Shown here: piece after piece, positions 55,649 to 63,967 of the stretch
Layout: each line of letters opens with the position of its first letter
How positions within the stretch are numbered: position 1 is the stretch's first letter
Origin: Thalassotalea sp. 1_MG-2023
GTDB lineage: Bacteria; Pseudomonadota; Gammaproteobacteria; Enterobacterales; Alteromonadaceae
DNA: 64,000 nt
Reading direction: 5' to 3'
Assembly (NCBI RefSeq): GCF_030546745.1
Contig: NZ_JAUOPD010000010.1
Coordinates: forward strand, 83,076-147,075
Made by a program: the position numbers and the translations under genes
Notes under the pieces: generated by a model
Seen by the model: the letters and a program-made list of their open reading frames with translations, nothing else
What the model was told of the DNA's origin: nothing
The model's database searches: none

Positions 55649-56911
55649 TCATCTGCCGTTTGCGGCATCGTTAACTGCTGCTACATCTTCCTCAATAACA
55701 AGCGCATTACGTGCTCTTTTGAGTGCAAGTTTTTTATGGTAGCTTGCTTGTTCACAGATATGTTTATTAGTAAGTGATTCAAGCGAAGATAAGCCTTTTT
55801 GTAAACAAATGCAGACTTCAACAGAGCTTGCGCCGTCACGGGCAATAGCCGTAAAGGCATCATTGAATAAATCAGACATTCTTAATTCCGGCACGAAAAC
55901 ACGATCAAAAACTATATTATTATTTTCTTTTGATGGTTGATTGATTAACGAAATCAAACGTACCAAAGTACCAGTGACTTTGATAGCAGTACCGGGGTCG
56001 TTAACAGCAGGCGATAAAGCACGGGCAGCAATCTCTGATAATGCAATCACACCAAATCTAGGATCATCCTCAAAAGTACGATCCTTTCCTATATGAAATG
56101 ATTTAAAAAAGTCAGAGTAATCAACCTCAGATAATTCCGTTGAAGTAAAATCAACGTAGGCTAGCGGCTGATCTGCAGTTGTGAATGCCCCTGGCAGTAC
56201 AGCAATTTCAACGTGCGCTTTAACCTTTTCAGCCCAACATTGAATTTTCACCATATCAATAAGTTGAACATAGCCTATTTCCTCCGTAAAAACAGCTTCC
56301 CCTTTGCTTGTATTGTTGGAAATTGGTAAGCCGCCGAGGGTAGGTTTATCTCTTCGTCGTATTAAAGCTGCTTTTGTCGCATGTTCAACCTTATCAATGG
56401 TCGAACCAACAAGACCTAATCGTGCAATACTATCAACCCAACGCACAAAAGTGACAACAACCATCGCAAATACAATCATCGTTAAAACAAAAATAACGAA
56501 AAGACCTGCTTTATCATAAAAGGCGTTCTTTACTGCTGTTAATGCCACCACGCTGAAAATAAATGCACCAACAAATGTTGAAAGCGCATTTTGAGAAACA
56601 TCATCAGCAAGCACAAGCTTGAAAGAACGAGGTGTAGCTGAATTACTCGCCGCAAAATATGCTGACACCATAGACGAAACCGAAAATGTAGCGATAACTA
56701 ACATACTTGCAGACAATAGTGAAAGTAAGGTTTCTACCGAATCTTTTGTTATATCAGGAATGGAAACTTCAATAGGATAGCTGTCAATAATTTTGGCAGC
56801 AAACACTAATGCAATAGAAAGCAAACATACCACTAAAGGGCGAACCCAAAGCTTTTCACCCAATCGATGTAACAGAAATCGAAGCCGGTCTAACGAAACG
56901 AAAGAATTCAT
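55649..56911 (-). CDS. DUF2254 membrane protein
   Basis: This 420-residue protein matches the DUF2254 plan. Four N-terminal membrane helices (about residues 20-40, 60-85, 105-125, 135-160) are followed by a soluble C-terminal half with GDRTFEDDPRFGVIALSEIAARALSPAVNDPGTAIKVTGTL-type sequence (positions about 270-315), the family's most conserved part. The function is unknown; the conserved soluble motif may be a channel-gating or ligand domain. The gene is 44 bases upstream of the EEP gene and probably cotranscribed with it. Confidence 0.85.
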   Translation of the reverse strand: MNSFVSLDRLRFLLHRLGEKLWVRPLVVCLLSIALVFAAKIIDSYPIEVSIPDITKDSVETLLSLLSASMLVIATFSVSSMVSAYFAASNSATPRSFKLVLADDVSQNALSTFVGAFIFSVVALTAVKNAFYDKAGLFVIFVLTMIVFAMVVVTFVRWVDSIARLGLVGSTIDKVEHATKAALIRRRDKPTLGGLPISNNTSKGEAVFTEEIGYVQLIDMVKIQCWAEKVKAHVEIAVLPGAFTTADQPLAYVDFTSTELSEVDYSDFFKSFHIGKDRTFEDDPRFGVIALSEIAARALSPAVNDPGTAIKVTGTLVRLISLINQPSKENNNIVFDRVFVPELRMSDLFNDAFTAIARDGASSVEVCICLQKGLSSLESLTNKHICEQASYHKKLALKRARNALVIEEDVAAVNDAANGR

Positions 56912-57077
56912 ACTGATACCTTATGTATTGCCTTACAAATCATTGCGGCTTTCCTTGATTTCTTATCATGATATGCCATATTGCAAAAGAGATACACACG
57001 ACATGGTAAAAGAGTTAACCGAATATCAATTTATATAAACCTTATCAATGACTGAACAATACTTTTCGGTAATATCG

Positions 57078-58472
57078 CTATTGAATATTATGATCAAACG
57101 AGCCAACATCACCAGGGAACACAACGGGTGATTCAACACCGTTTTTATTGACACTAGCAACCCCAAAGTAATAGTTATCAATGACAATATTATCAAGTGT
57201 AAACTCATTTACATTATCAACCCAGCGACTATATTGCCATTGAGGTTCGCTAGTGTAGCGCCAATAAATACGGTAACCCGCAATATTTTCATCTTTTGCT
57301 GGCTGCCACGATAATGTCGTGCTGGCACGTACAGCACCTGAAATTTCAACCCCTTTAGGTGGCGCAGGTGCCCAGGCCATAGAAGCCAAACTAACTGCGT
57401 TTAGTGAAGTAAGTTTAGCGGCATAGTCAAAATCAACTCCATCAATGGTATCCCCATAAACAATACCGTCTTCAGTGCGTAAATCTTGATGTTGTCGATC
57501 ATAATGTTCATTAGTTTCCATAATGCGCACTGCAGCAAAGCCAGCATCATTAAACGGACGATGATGCCCTCCTCTACCAAACCGGTCGAGTCGGTATACC
57601 AATATTGTATCTAAGTTTTCAATGTATTGATCGGCAATAGTATCTATGTAACGCGCTAAATTTCGACTAGCTGAATCAACCTCTCCGCCAGTAAAGCGGC
57701 GTTTACGAGCTTGAGCTTTAGTTTCAACAACTCGCGTACCTTCAGAAAAAATCCGTGCGGTAGTATTATCAGTTACACCATTAATACCCGTAATATTACC
57801 AATCATATCGTTATTTAATACGCCATGAATTTGCCAATTATTTTTTTGCGCATAAGCGGTTAATATTTTACCACCAAACAAGCCTTGCTCTTCGCCAGAT
57901 AATGCAGCATATACAACCGAGCCATTAAATTTATACTGAGATAAAACCCGAGCCGCTTCAATCACTCCAGCAACACCCGAGGCGTTATCGTTTGCGCCTG
58001 GGGAATCACTGGTAAAGTCCATTACATCGCTGACTCTGGAATCTATATCTCCCGACATTACCACCATTCTGTCGGGATCAGACATGCCTCGTTGAATCGC
58101 TACTATGTTCACAACTTCAACAGGATCAGGGATACGTTTTTCACCAGATATCGTCTTTTTAACTTCTATGACTTCCAAGCAGCCACCACATTTAGCAGAT
58201 ATAGCGTCAAATTCTTGTTTAATCCAGCGTCTAGCTGCGCCAATTCCGCGAGTATCGGATTGCGTTTCTGACAAAGTATGACGAGTACCGAAGTTAACCA
58301 GCGTTTGAATATCAGATTCAATACGTTGAGCTGATATTTGTTGTGCAATTTGGTGCAACTTTGATTGTTGCGAAGGCTCTTTAGCAATAGCATTTAAAGG
58401 TTGTGAAAATAGTGAAGCTATCGCACCATATTTTATCAACCGACTAACTAACTTTACGTGTGTAATTGACAT
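57078..58472 (-). CDS. Exported M28-family metallopeptidase with C-terminal fibronectin III domain
   Basis: This 464-residue protein has a signal peptide (residues 1-30, cleavage near AIAKEP). The M28 aminopeptidase domain covers about residues 60-350, with the zinc-ligand motif SPGANDNASGVAGVIEAARVL, the catalytic SGEEQGLFGGK, and the final histidine in GGHHRPFNDAGFAAVR. A fibronectin III-like domain (about 370-460; GAVRASTTLSWQPAKDENIAGYRIYWRY) ends the protein. The inner ATG at 58472 is preferred, as the upstream codons would precede the signal peptide. It is probably an extracellular or periplasmic aminopeptidase for peptide scavenging. Confidence 0.88.
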   Translation of the reverse strand: MSITHVKLVSRLIKYGAIASLFSQPLNAIAKEPSQQSKLHQIAQQISAQRIESDIQTLVNFGTRHTLSETQSDTRGIGAARRWIKQEFDAISAKCGGCLEVIEVKKTISGEKRIPDPVEVVNIVAIQRGMSDPDRMVVMSGDIDSRVSDVMDFTSDSPGANDNASGVAGVIEAARVLSQYKFNGSVVYAALSGEEQGLFGGKILTAYAQKNNWQIHGVLNNDMIGNITGINGVTDNTTARIFSEGTRVVETKAQARKRRFTGGEVDSASRNLARYIDTIADQYIENLDTILVYRLDRFGRGGHHRPFNDAGFAAVRIMETNEHYDRQHQDLRTEDGIVYGDTIDGVDFDYAAKLTSLNAVSLASMAWAPAPPKGVEISGAVRASTTLSWQPAKDENIAGYRIYWRYTSEPQWQYSRWVDNVNEFTLDNIVIDNYYFGVASVNKNGVESPVVFPGDVGSFDHNIQ

Positions 58473-58765
58473 CGCATTCGTATCCTTATAGTGAATATGT
58501 CCAACATGACAGAGTGAAACCATCACCGCAACTCATTTGAGATAAACGTTAAACACCATAAGTTTAAGTGTACGTTATTCAGAACAGTTCAAATTCCGCT
58601 AAAGCCTAGTTTGATCACCTACCGCACTTTCTTAAATTGAAGGCTTACGTAAAATTAAAATGAAATATAACCCAATAAAATTGGCTCAAAGGACAAAACA
58701 TTTCTCACTTTTACATGAGAGCTAATGAAAAGTTGCTACCACTTTACCGTTGAAATAAATGGTTC

Positions 58766-59350
58766 TTATAGAGTGCTTATTCCCCATGCCGTCAGCACTA
58801 AAAGAGTTAACACAATAATACTTTTAGTTTTATGTTTATTTATAATACGTTCCGCTTGATTACCTGCGTAATACACGACAATGGCCAGTCCAAAATACCG
58901 AATAGATCGCGCAATAGCTGAGGCCGTTAAAAATAATATAAGAGAGTATTTCGTTGCACCGGCAGCAAGCATCGCAATTTGGAACGGTATAGGTGCAATT
59001 CCTAGAGTAATTACAAACCAAAAGCCTTGGTTTTGCATTTGTTGTTTCACGCTTTCAAATTGTTCAGTACTGAAAAAGGTGCTAATTATCCAATCACCAA
59101 TGGCATCAAATAGATAATACCCCAATGTGTAACCTAATAAAGCACCGATAATACAACCTACCGTTGCCATTAAAGCAATAAGCCATAATTTTTCACGACG
59201 CGCTTGCATTAATGGCACCAATACGGTTTCAAGAGGAATAGGCACAATGGTAGATTCTAAAAACGAGGCAATCGTAACCCCACTAAGCATGTTTTTTGAA
59301 TCAATTAACTGACGTGTTTTACGTTTTAATTTTTTTTGAATAGCCAACAA
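58766..59350 (-). CDS. VTT-domain (DedA/YqaA-like) membrane protein
   Basis: The 194-residue inner-membrane protein has the VTT/SNARE-associated fold: FLESTIVPIPLETVLVPLMQARREK with the re-entrant loop acidic residue, then GCIIGALLGYTLGYYLFDAIGD and FWFVITLGIAPIPFQIAMLAAG. The second re-entrant motif (GIAPIPFQ) and a C-terminal helix complete it. Related DedA/YqaA proteins move lipid carriers or support membrane homeostasis; the exact substrate is not inferable. Confidence 0.87.
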   Translation of the reverse strand: MLAIQKKLKRKTRQLIDSKNMLSGVTIASFLESTIVPIPLETVLVPLMQARREKLWLIALMATVGCIIGALLGYTLGYYLFDAIGDWIISTFFSTEQFESVKQQMQNQGFWFVITLGIAPIPFQIAMLAAGATKYSLILFLTASAIARSIRYFGLAIVVYYAGNQAERIINKHKTKSIIVLTLLVLTAWGISTL

Positions 59351-59487
59351 GAATTCCTTTTAATTTAATGCTTTTGATAATATTTCTTCAGGTAAACTTC
59401 TACGTTATTCAATACTCTTCATTTAAATTATTTATTCTTAATCTTTATCTTTATCTTTAAGTTATCGTTAACTAAAAAGAGGTTAAA

Positions 59488-59769
59488 TTATTTATTTTTT
59501 AAATAGAGTAAAAAATTTGTTCGGGCGACTTCAAGAACAAATGAAACTACCAGCACCCATAAGGTTATAATTATATAGCCTAATCCAACCAACGGATCAG
59601 AGTTACACATAGATTTAAACACTTCACATGACAAGAAATCCAAAAAATATGTAGAACCAATAGCTAAACAAATTAATAATACAAAACGTAATAACGATAC
59701 CACCTTTAATAAATGTATTATAAAAACAATTAAAATTGATACTAATAACACATACAACATAACCACCAT
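59488..59769 (-). CDS. Small hydrophobic membrane protein, unknown function
   Basis: The 93-residue product is almost entirely hydrophobic with three membrane segments (about residues 3-22, 26-45, 64-85) and cysteines at LSCEVFKSMC. GAGGATAAACC lies in front of the ATG, supporting real translation. No family is recognised, and it stands alone. Confidence 0.55.
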   Translation of the reverse strand: MVVMLYVLLVSILIVFIIHLLKVVSLLRFVLLICLAIGSTYFLDFLSCEVFKSMCNSDPLVGLGYIIITLWVLVVSFVLEVARTNFLLYLKNK

Positions 59770-60352
59770 GGTTTATCCTCTTCCTTATTAAGTTATCCTC
59801 GCTGCATAGAGTAGTTTGTTGCAAAGCTAAACAGAGCTAAAGCTTGTTAATCACCTAAAAAATGCCACCTCATCCAACCAATTAATACTATATAAAACAG
59901 GCAAATACACTCATATTTAAATCAATGCAAGGTAAAAAGCCTATTTGCTTTTTTTCTAATTAAACTCACGCTTCATAAATTTATCATAATGACATTGATA
60001 TAGCTTCCTGAAATAAAAAGGGTCAGGTACATTAAATGGAAAAGTGCAATCACTAGATTAAAAAACTTCGTAAGTAAAAGCTTTACTTGAATGGAAAAAC
60101 TATAGGGATAGTGGGTGTTTTGTTTCAACCATCGGGTAGGATGAAAACATCGCAATTGAATACAGCCAAAATGAAGTGAAAATATTGAATACAAGAATTA
60201 GCTGAAATTTGGTGTGTGATACGCCAAAGGCGTTAACATAACTTTATAACGGATATAATTCTACAAACTTCCTGCTTTGCCGAAAGAAATTTATCTGATA
60301 CAATCCATTTAGTATATTTTATACAATTCGATTTTAAACTAAAGGTAAGATA
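59770..60352. other. Gene-free stretch upstream of the DapA-family gene
   Basis: There are 583 bases without a convincing gene. It contains half of the REP-like sequence (GGGTCAGGTAC near 60020) and a short hairpin ACGCC 60221-60225 with GGCGT 60229-60233. An AT-rich segment before 60353 probably holds the promoter of the DapA-family gene. Confidence 0.5.
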
Positions 60353-61321
60353 ATGGAAACAAATAGCACAGATTGGCGATATACGGTTATGCCGGCCGTG
60401 TTTACATGGCTAAAAGAGTCAGAATCCGGTGCCCTTGAAATTGACTTTGCTGCAACACAAAAATACGCTGCAGATATATTGAAAGTAGAAGGAAAAAGCG
60501 GTAGCAGAATGGGCGGTTTAGTCGGTTCTGGTACGCTAGGTGAAAATAGTTACCTAAGCGCAGAGCAACGCCTTTCGTTACTTAAAGCCCTTTCTGTTGT
60601 TGCTAAAGAATACAATGTGCCGTTAATCAGCGGAGCTGCGGCTGAAACTAAAGAAGAACTTGCCAACATTGTTAAAGAACTAGCAACTGTTGGCGTGGAT
60701 ACCGTAATGGTAATGCCACCAAAAACTCAGGAAACGCCTTCTGATGAGGAAATGTTTGCCTATTATGAACTGTCTGCAATAGCTGCAAAAGAGGCAGGCG
60801 TAACCATTATGCCTTATAACAACCCTGATGCCGCTGGATATCATGCACTTTCAACAGATATTCTTAGAAGACTTGCTGCCCTACCAGAAGTAACTGCTCT
60901 TAAGATATCGACGATAGATGTTTCAATAATTGAAACGTTAATGTTAGAAAACAAAGACTTAAAAATTCTGGCGGGTGTTGACACTGTAACAGTACACGCC
61001 GGACTTGCTGGCGCATGTGGTGGAATTACCGGTGTAGGTTGTATTTTTCCAAAAGCGAGTGTCACCATGCAGGAGCATGTTAATAATGGTGAGTGGGCTG
61101 AGGCAAACAAAATTTCTCAAGCGATGAACTCCATTTCATATCTTGATGCTCAACCACTACTTATGGAATATCTTAAGTTTGCATTCGGCATTCACCATAA
61201 TGATACTACCGGAGGGCTTCGTACCCTTGGCAAGAAATTAACCCAAGAACAAATAGATGATGTGCGCGCTAGGTACTTGCTAGCCAAAGAAAGACTTGAA
61301 CTTCTAGGGTTATTAGACTAA
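60353..61321 (+). CDS. Dihydrodipicolinate synthase/N-acetylneuraminate lyase-family aldolase
   Basis: This 322-residue class I aldolase is of the DapA/NanA family. The Schiff-base lysine is Lys184 in TALKIST and the catalytic tyrosine is Tyr155 in MPYNNPDAAGY. The carboxylate-binding loop usually reading G(T/S)TGE is GSGTLGENSYL here. It differs from a housekeeping DapA in this loop and in its extended N-terminus, so a sugar-acid or 4-hydroxy-2-oxo acid aldolase role is more likely than lysine synthesis. No catabolic partner genes are adjacent. A terminator follows. Confidence 0.85.
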   Translation: METNSTDWRYTVMPAVFTWLKESESGALEIDFAATQKYAADILKVEGKSGSRMGGLVGSGTLGENSYLSAEQRLSLLKALSVVAKEYNVPLISGAAAETKEELANIVKELATVGVDTVMVMPPKTQETPSDEEMFAYYELSAIAAKEAGVTIMPYNNPDAAGYHALSTDILRRLAALPEVTALKISTIDVSIIETLMLENKDLKILAGVDTVTVHAGLAGACGGITGVGCIFPKASVTMQEHVNNGEWAEANKISQAMNSISYLDAQPLLMEYLKFAFGIHHNDTTGGLRTLGKKLTQEQIDDVRARYLLAKERLELLGLLD

Positions 61322-61378
61322 TTCTTTCATCTACATAAAAGGAAGAGCTCCGTATTTACGGGCTGTTGAATCAACCTG

Positions 61379-61408
61379 GAGCTACTATTTTACGATGGTA
61401 GCTCTTTT
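61379..61408 (+). terminator. Terminator after the DapA-family gene
   Basis: GAGCTAC (61379-61385) pairs with GTAGCTC (61398-61404), followed by TTTT. An alternative pairing of AGCTCC at 61346-61351 with GGAGCT 61378-61383 exists. Confidence 0.75.
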
Positions 61409-61474
61409 ACTTTTATCGTTTGTTAAAATAAAGACTAGACTTTTCTTATTACTATGTACGTTTTTTAAAAAACA

Positions 61475-61882
61475 TTAGCTTGATTTTGGCAAAATAAGTG
61501 ATTTAACTATATCTCCACTTGTACTCCTACTACGAAAACTTAATAAACTTTTAAAGTTAAATTCAGACACTTTGATCGTGCTTTCACCTAGCCAAGACAC
61601 TTTATATTCTAGTTCCTCCGGATGACCATCTAACACAACTAAAACGTCCCTATCATCTGGGGCATCAAGTCTATTAACAGAAATTTGAGTTTCAAAACTT
61701 GTTGTTGCGCCGCAATTAACGATGGAAACAATTGCCACATATTTCTTATTTGGGGAAATGAAAGATTCGTATTGATCATATCCACACCCTTCAAATAGCA
61801 AAGAAAAAGGAGCAATGATTAAACAGCCTACCCAAAAAATCAGTGCACCACCGTGCCATAAATAGTTAAAAATGAATTTCAT
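61475..61882 (-). CDS. Hypothetical lipoprotein-like/anchored protein of the integron tail
   Basis: The 135-residue product has one N-terminal membrane segment (about residues 10-30) and a soluble beta-rich domain with SPNKKYVAIVSIVNCGATTSF. A cysteine-bearing 'SP.kky.A.v...CGATT.F.t' pattern recurs in small hypothetical proteins, but no function is known. It reads away from the DapA-family gene and is the most distal gene of the minus-strand series I interpret as integron cassettes. A clear attC was not found after it. Confidence 0.5.
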   Translation of the reverse strand: MKFIFNYLWHGGALIFWVGCLIIAPFSLLFEGCGYDQYESFISPNKKYVAIVSIVNCGATTSFETQISVNRLDAPDDRDVLVVLDGHPEELEYKVSWLGESTIKVSEFNFKSLLSFRSRSTSGDIVKSLILPKSS

Positions 61883-61992
61883 GTGATCATATCCCTATAA
61901 GCCAACACCTTGATAAACCAAAGCTTGTAACTAAAAAAATGTTTAACGCAGTGAAAAAAGCCAGCGGTTAATTTTCCTGTTTTATTGTCTCT

Positions 61993-62310
61993 TTAAATGT
62001 TTTTAAACCTCTGCATTAGATAGATGCCACCAACGATTGTTCCAAACGGGACACTCAATAGAATGATAATAGACATAGGCAATGCAATTTTGTGAACAGC
62101 TTCATTTTGTTTTAATAAATATATACCACAAAGTAAAACGAGAAAATTAATTGCCAACAAGATATTAATTAACAAAAAAATTGAAACCGGTAAGGATTGA
62201 AAGTTAGTAAATTGAGTGACACCAAATATATAAGCAATTACAAACGCTATAATTGCGAATGCTCCATAAATTGTATACGCGATACCTGAAACCTTAAATT
62301 GATTTTCCAT
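61993..62310 (-). CDS. Small four-helix membrane protein (cassette-type gene)
   Basis: This is a 105-residue, mostly hydrophobic protein with about four... segments: residues 10-30, 35-58, 62-72 and 76-98 are hydrophobic or amphipathic, with no recognised domain. An attC-like site lies immediately upstream (62340-62443), as expected where one cassette ends and the next begins. The sequence after its stop (61883-61992) contains only a doubtful attC. Ribosome-binding sequence is weak. Confidence 0.5.
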   Translation of the reverse strand: MENQFKVSGIAYTIYGAFAIIAFVIAYIFGVTQFTNFQSLPVSIFLLINILLAINFLVLLCGIYLLKQNEAVHKIALPMSIIILLSVPFGTIVGGIYLMQRFKNI

Positions 62311-62339
62311 AATGTTAATTTATCTCCATCCTAAAGAAA

Positions 62340-62443
62340 CACCTAATGCTTTGCTTAGTAGCAAAAAAATAGTTGGCTAAAATTAGCGAGGAACGAGCGC
62401 CAGCCAAGCTTTAGACGTCACATCCATAATCTCTTGTTAGGGC
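62340..62443 (-). other. attC-like integron recombination site
   Basis: On the minus strand the site begins with CCCTAAC (6 of 7 bases of the R'' box RYYYAAC), just after the 62450 gene's stop, and ends with ATTAGGT (6 of 7 of GTTRRRY). The inner arms AGCCAA (62402-62407) and TTGGCT (62373-62378) pair. The GCTCGTTCC...ATTTTAGC middle is shared with the sites at 63115 and 63513, so the three are one family. Confidence 0.6.
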
Positions 62444-62449
62444 TACCAA

Positions 62450-63097
62450 CTAATTGATTTGCTCTCTTATTGCATATAGATGGTCAAGTAATGTTTCTAA
62501 TTCATTAAGCAAATCATCTAAAGAATTCAGAGGCTTATCACTATTTAACTGTGGCATATTTTCAATAGTATGTTCTTTATTAGCGACCTGCTGCTGTAAT
62601 TGTTCTGCAAAGATCTGGATTCCAAAAATAGTGCCTGAAATCCTAGCTATCAGATCTATGCTTTCACCTTGTAAATACTTATATAAGCTACGTTCAAATA
62701 ATGACTCATAACGTACTTCGATACGAGCAGCCACTTCAACCAATGCTATTGGTGGTCTGTTGTTTTCAATACAATGTTTAACGTACCCAACTTTAGCTTT
62801 TAGGTCTTTTACAATAATAATTGCATGATGAGTTGACTGGACAGTTTCAACTCTTTGTTCATTTGCTTCCAATATACGATTATTAATTATCAGCCGGTTA
62901 GCAATCTGTACAACTAGAAGAGCAGTTAAGGGGGGCAGTAAAGGTTTAGCTCCCTCGAATAGAGAGTTAAAGTCTTTATTATAAAGGCAATAAATAATCC
63001 TGAAGAGAACAAGACAACAGTACGTTATCAATAACCAAGTAAGCCACCTTATGTCACGATCAATAGTTTCATACTTTTTTACTAAATCGAAAATCAT
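62450..63097 (-). CDS. Membrane protein with cytoplasmic coiled-coil tail (integron cassette)
   Basis: A 215-residue protein starts at the ATG at 63097 (AGGA eight bases upstream). The longer frame is rejected because its extra 27 codons are a translation of the attC site. Two membrane helices (about residues 19-36 and 55-70) are followed by a long helical, charged region with likely coiled coil near the end (SLDDLLNELETLLDHLYAI). No known family is recognised. An attC-like site follows its stop, making gene plus site a complete cassette. Confidence 0.6.
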   Translation of the reverse strand: MIFDLVKKYETIDRDIRWLTWLLITYCCLVLFRIIYCLYNKDFNSLFEGAKPLLPPLTALLVVQIANRLIINNRILEANEQRVETVQSTHHAIIIVKDLKAKVGYVKHCIENNRPPIALVEVAARIEVRYESLFERSLYKYLQGESIDLIARISGTIFGIQIFAEQLQQQVANKEHTIENMPQLNSDKPLNSLDDLLNELETLLDHLYAIREQIN

Positions 63098-63114
63098 CGA
63101 ACTTCCTAGTAGCT

Positions 63115-63213
63115 CTAACGCCCCAATCAGGGACTGAAAATAGCTTGCTAAAATGTGTAGCAAAGCGGAACCGAGCAAGCTGTTAGCAGTCCCGTTACTG
63201 TATTGGCTTGTTA
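63115..63213 (-). other. attC integron recombination site
   Basis: This is the clearest attC in the window. The minus strand opens with ATAACAAGCCAAT and closes with GGGGCGTTAG, as in Vibrio repeats. Nested arms pair: GGGACTG (63130-63136) with CAGTCCC (63187-63193), and AGCTTGCT (63142-63149) with AGCAAGCT (63174-63181). It lies between the stop of the 63233 gene and the start of the 62450 gene. Confidence 0.8.
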
Positions 63214-63232
63214 TGTATCTTTAAACCTATAC

Positions 63233-63490
63233 TTATTTAACTTTCTCAATTAACGCATCAATTCGTTTATTTGTTTTAATAGCTGCTAGATAGCCATTTG
63301 CTACACAAAATAAAGAAAAAGAGATTAATATCTCCATTCTATTTGATGTCATATCAACCTTAAAGTAAAAGACTTGAACCAGAATAAATATAACAATACA
63401 CAAACCAAAAAATATAAACGTATTTGGATTAATTTTGGTTTCTTGCAACTCTTTTAATAGGCTTTTATTTTTACTACTGACTTTTTCCAT
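63233..63490 (-). CDS. Small two-helix membrane protein (integron cassette)
   Basis: The 85-residue product starts MEKVSSKNKSLLKELQETK from the ATG at 63490, with AGGAAA upstream; the longer frame reads through attC sequence. It has two membrane helices (about residues 27-45 and 52-72) and a basic C-terminus. No family is recognised. The gene is followed by a complete attC. Confidence 0.55.
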   Translation of the reverse strand: MEKVSSKNKSLLKELQETKINPNTFIFFGLCIVIFILVQVFYFKVDMTSNRMEILISFSLFCVANGYLAAIKTNKRIDALIEKVK

Positions 63491-63512
63491 AAAGCAATTT
63501 CCTACTAGATAT

Positions 63513-63590
63513 AAAACGCCCATTTAAGGGGCTGATAATAGTTTGCTAAAATGTGAAGCGGAGCGGAACCGAGCAAACAGTTAGCAGTAA
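63513..63590 (-). other. attC-like site, truncated at its R'' end
   Basis: The minus strand ends in TCAGCCCCTTAAATGGGCGTTT, very like the 3' half of the attC consensus, and the inner arms AGCAAAC (63572-63578) and GTTTGCT (63541-63547) pair. The first half is missing the TAACAAGCC box seen in the neighbouring site; the stop codon of the upstream gene lies where it should be. It is a partial or recombined attC. Confidence 0.6.
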
Positions 63591-63591
63591 A

Positions 63592-63906
63592 CTAGCTACG
63601 TTTAGGGTAAACATGATAACGATGCCTACCTGTGTGTTCGATAATGACTTTATCACCGGCAGTCATATTGTGAGTTTTAAAGAATTCTTTAACCCATGAG
63701 CGTTTACGGAAGATATTTTTATCACCTGCAATGTCAGTAACTACAGGTTCATTAATCCCACAATGAACCTCAAGTAATACTGGCGCAATATCTTGTGAAT
63801 TTGAACCACCGAAAGAATCACTTGGGAAAAACTCAGTAATTGATGAAAGGTATAAATGATCATTATTTATATTTCCTTGAGTCAATTCAATCTCGACATA
63901 CTGCAT
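63592..63906 (-). CDS. Small protein, possible B3/AbrB-like fold (integron cassette)
   Basis: The 104-residue product starts MQYVEIELTQGN at the ATG at 63906, with GGAG seven bases upstream; the earlier in-frame start lacks a good site. The C-terminal half (KNIFRKRSWVKEFFKTHNMTAGDKVIIEHTGRHRYHVYP, residues about 62-101) resembles the strand-helix-GDKV pattern of B3/AbrB-type or restriction-effector-like DNA-binding folds. This resemblance is from memory and is weak. A hairpin lies in its leader. The truncated attC follows its stop. Confidence 0.55.
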   Translation of the reverse strand: MQYVEIELTQGNINNDHLYLSSITEFFPSDSFGGSNSQDIAPVLLEVHCGINEPVVTDIAGDKNIFRKRSWVKEFFKTHNMTAGDKVIIEHTGRHRYHVYPKRS

Positions 63907-63938
63907 ATTTACTCCTTTACTGCTAGACATAATGACTC

Positions 63939-63967
63939 CCCACGAGGCTAGCCTCCATCATCGTGGG
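63939..63967 (-). promoter_or_regulatory. Hairpin in the leader of the last cassette gene
   Basis: CCCACGA (63939-63945 read on the plus strand as CCCACGA) pairs with TCGTGGG (63961-63967). The palindrome GAGGCTAGCCTC (63944-63955) inside offers an alternative fold. It lies about 33 bases upstream of the ATG at 63906 and could affect expression. It does not look like an attC. Confidence 0.4.

Noticed and set aside
59973..60194. Minus-strand frame of 73 codons
   Set aside because: It has an odd composition and no good start signal, and it spans a REP-like half-site. It was not called.
61883..61992. Possible fourth attC between the 61475 and 61993 genes
   Set aside because: Only loose TTAAC and GTTGGCT boxes are present and no convincing paired arms were found, so it is not listed as a site.
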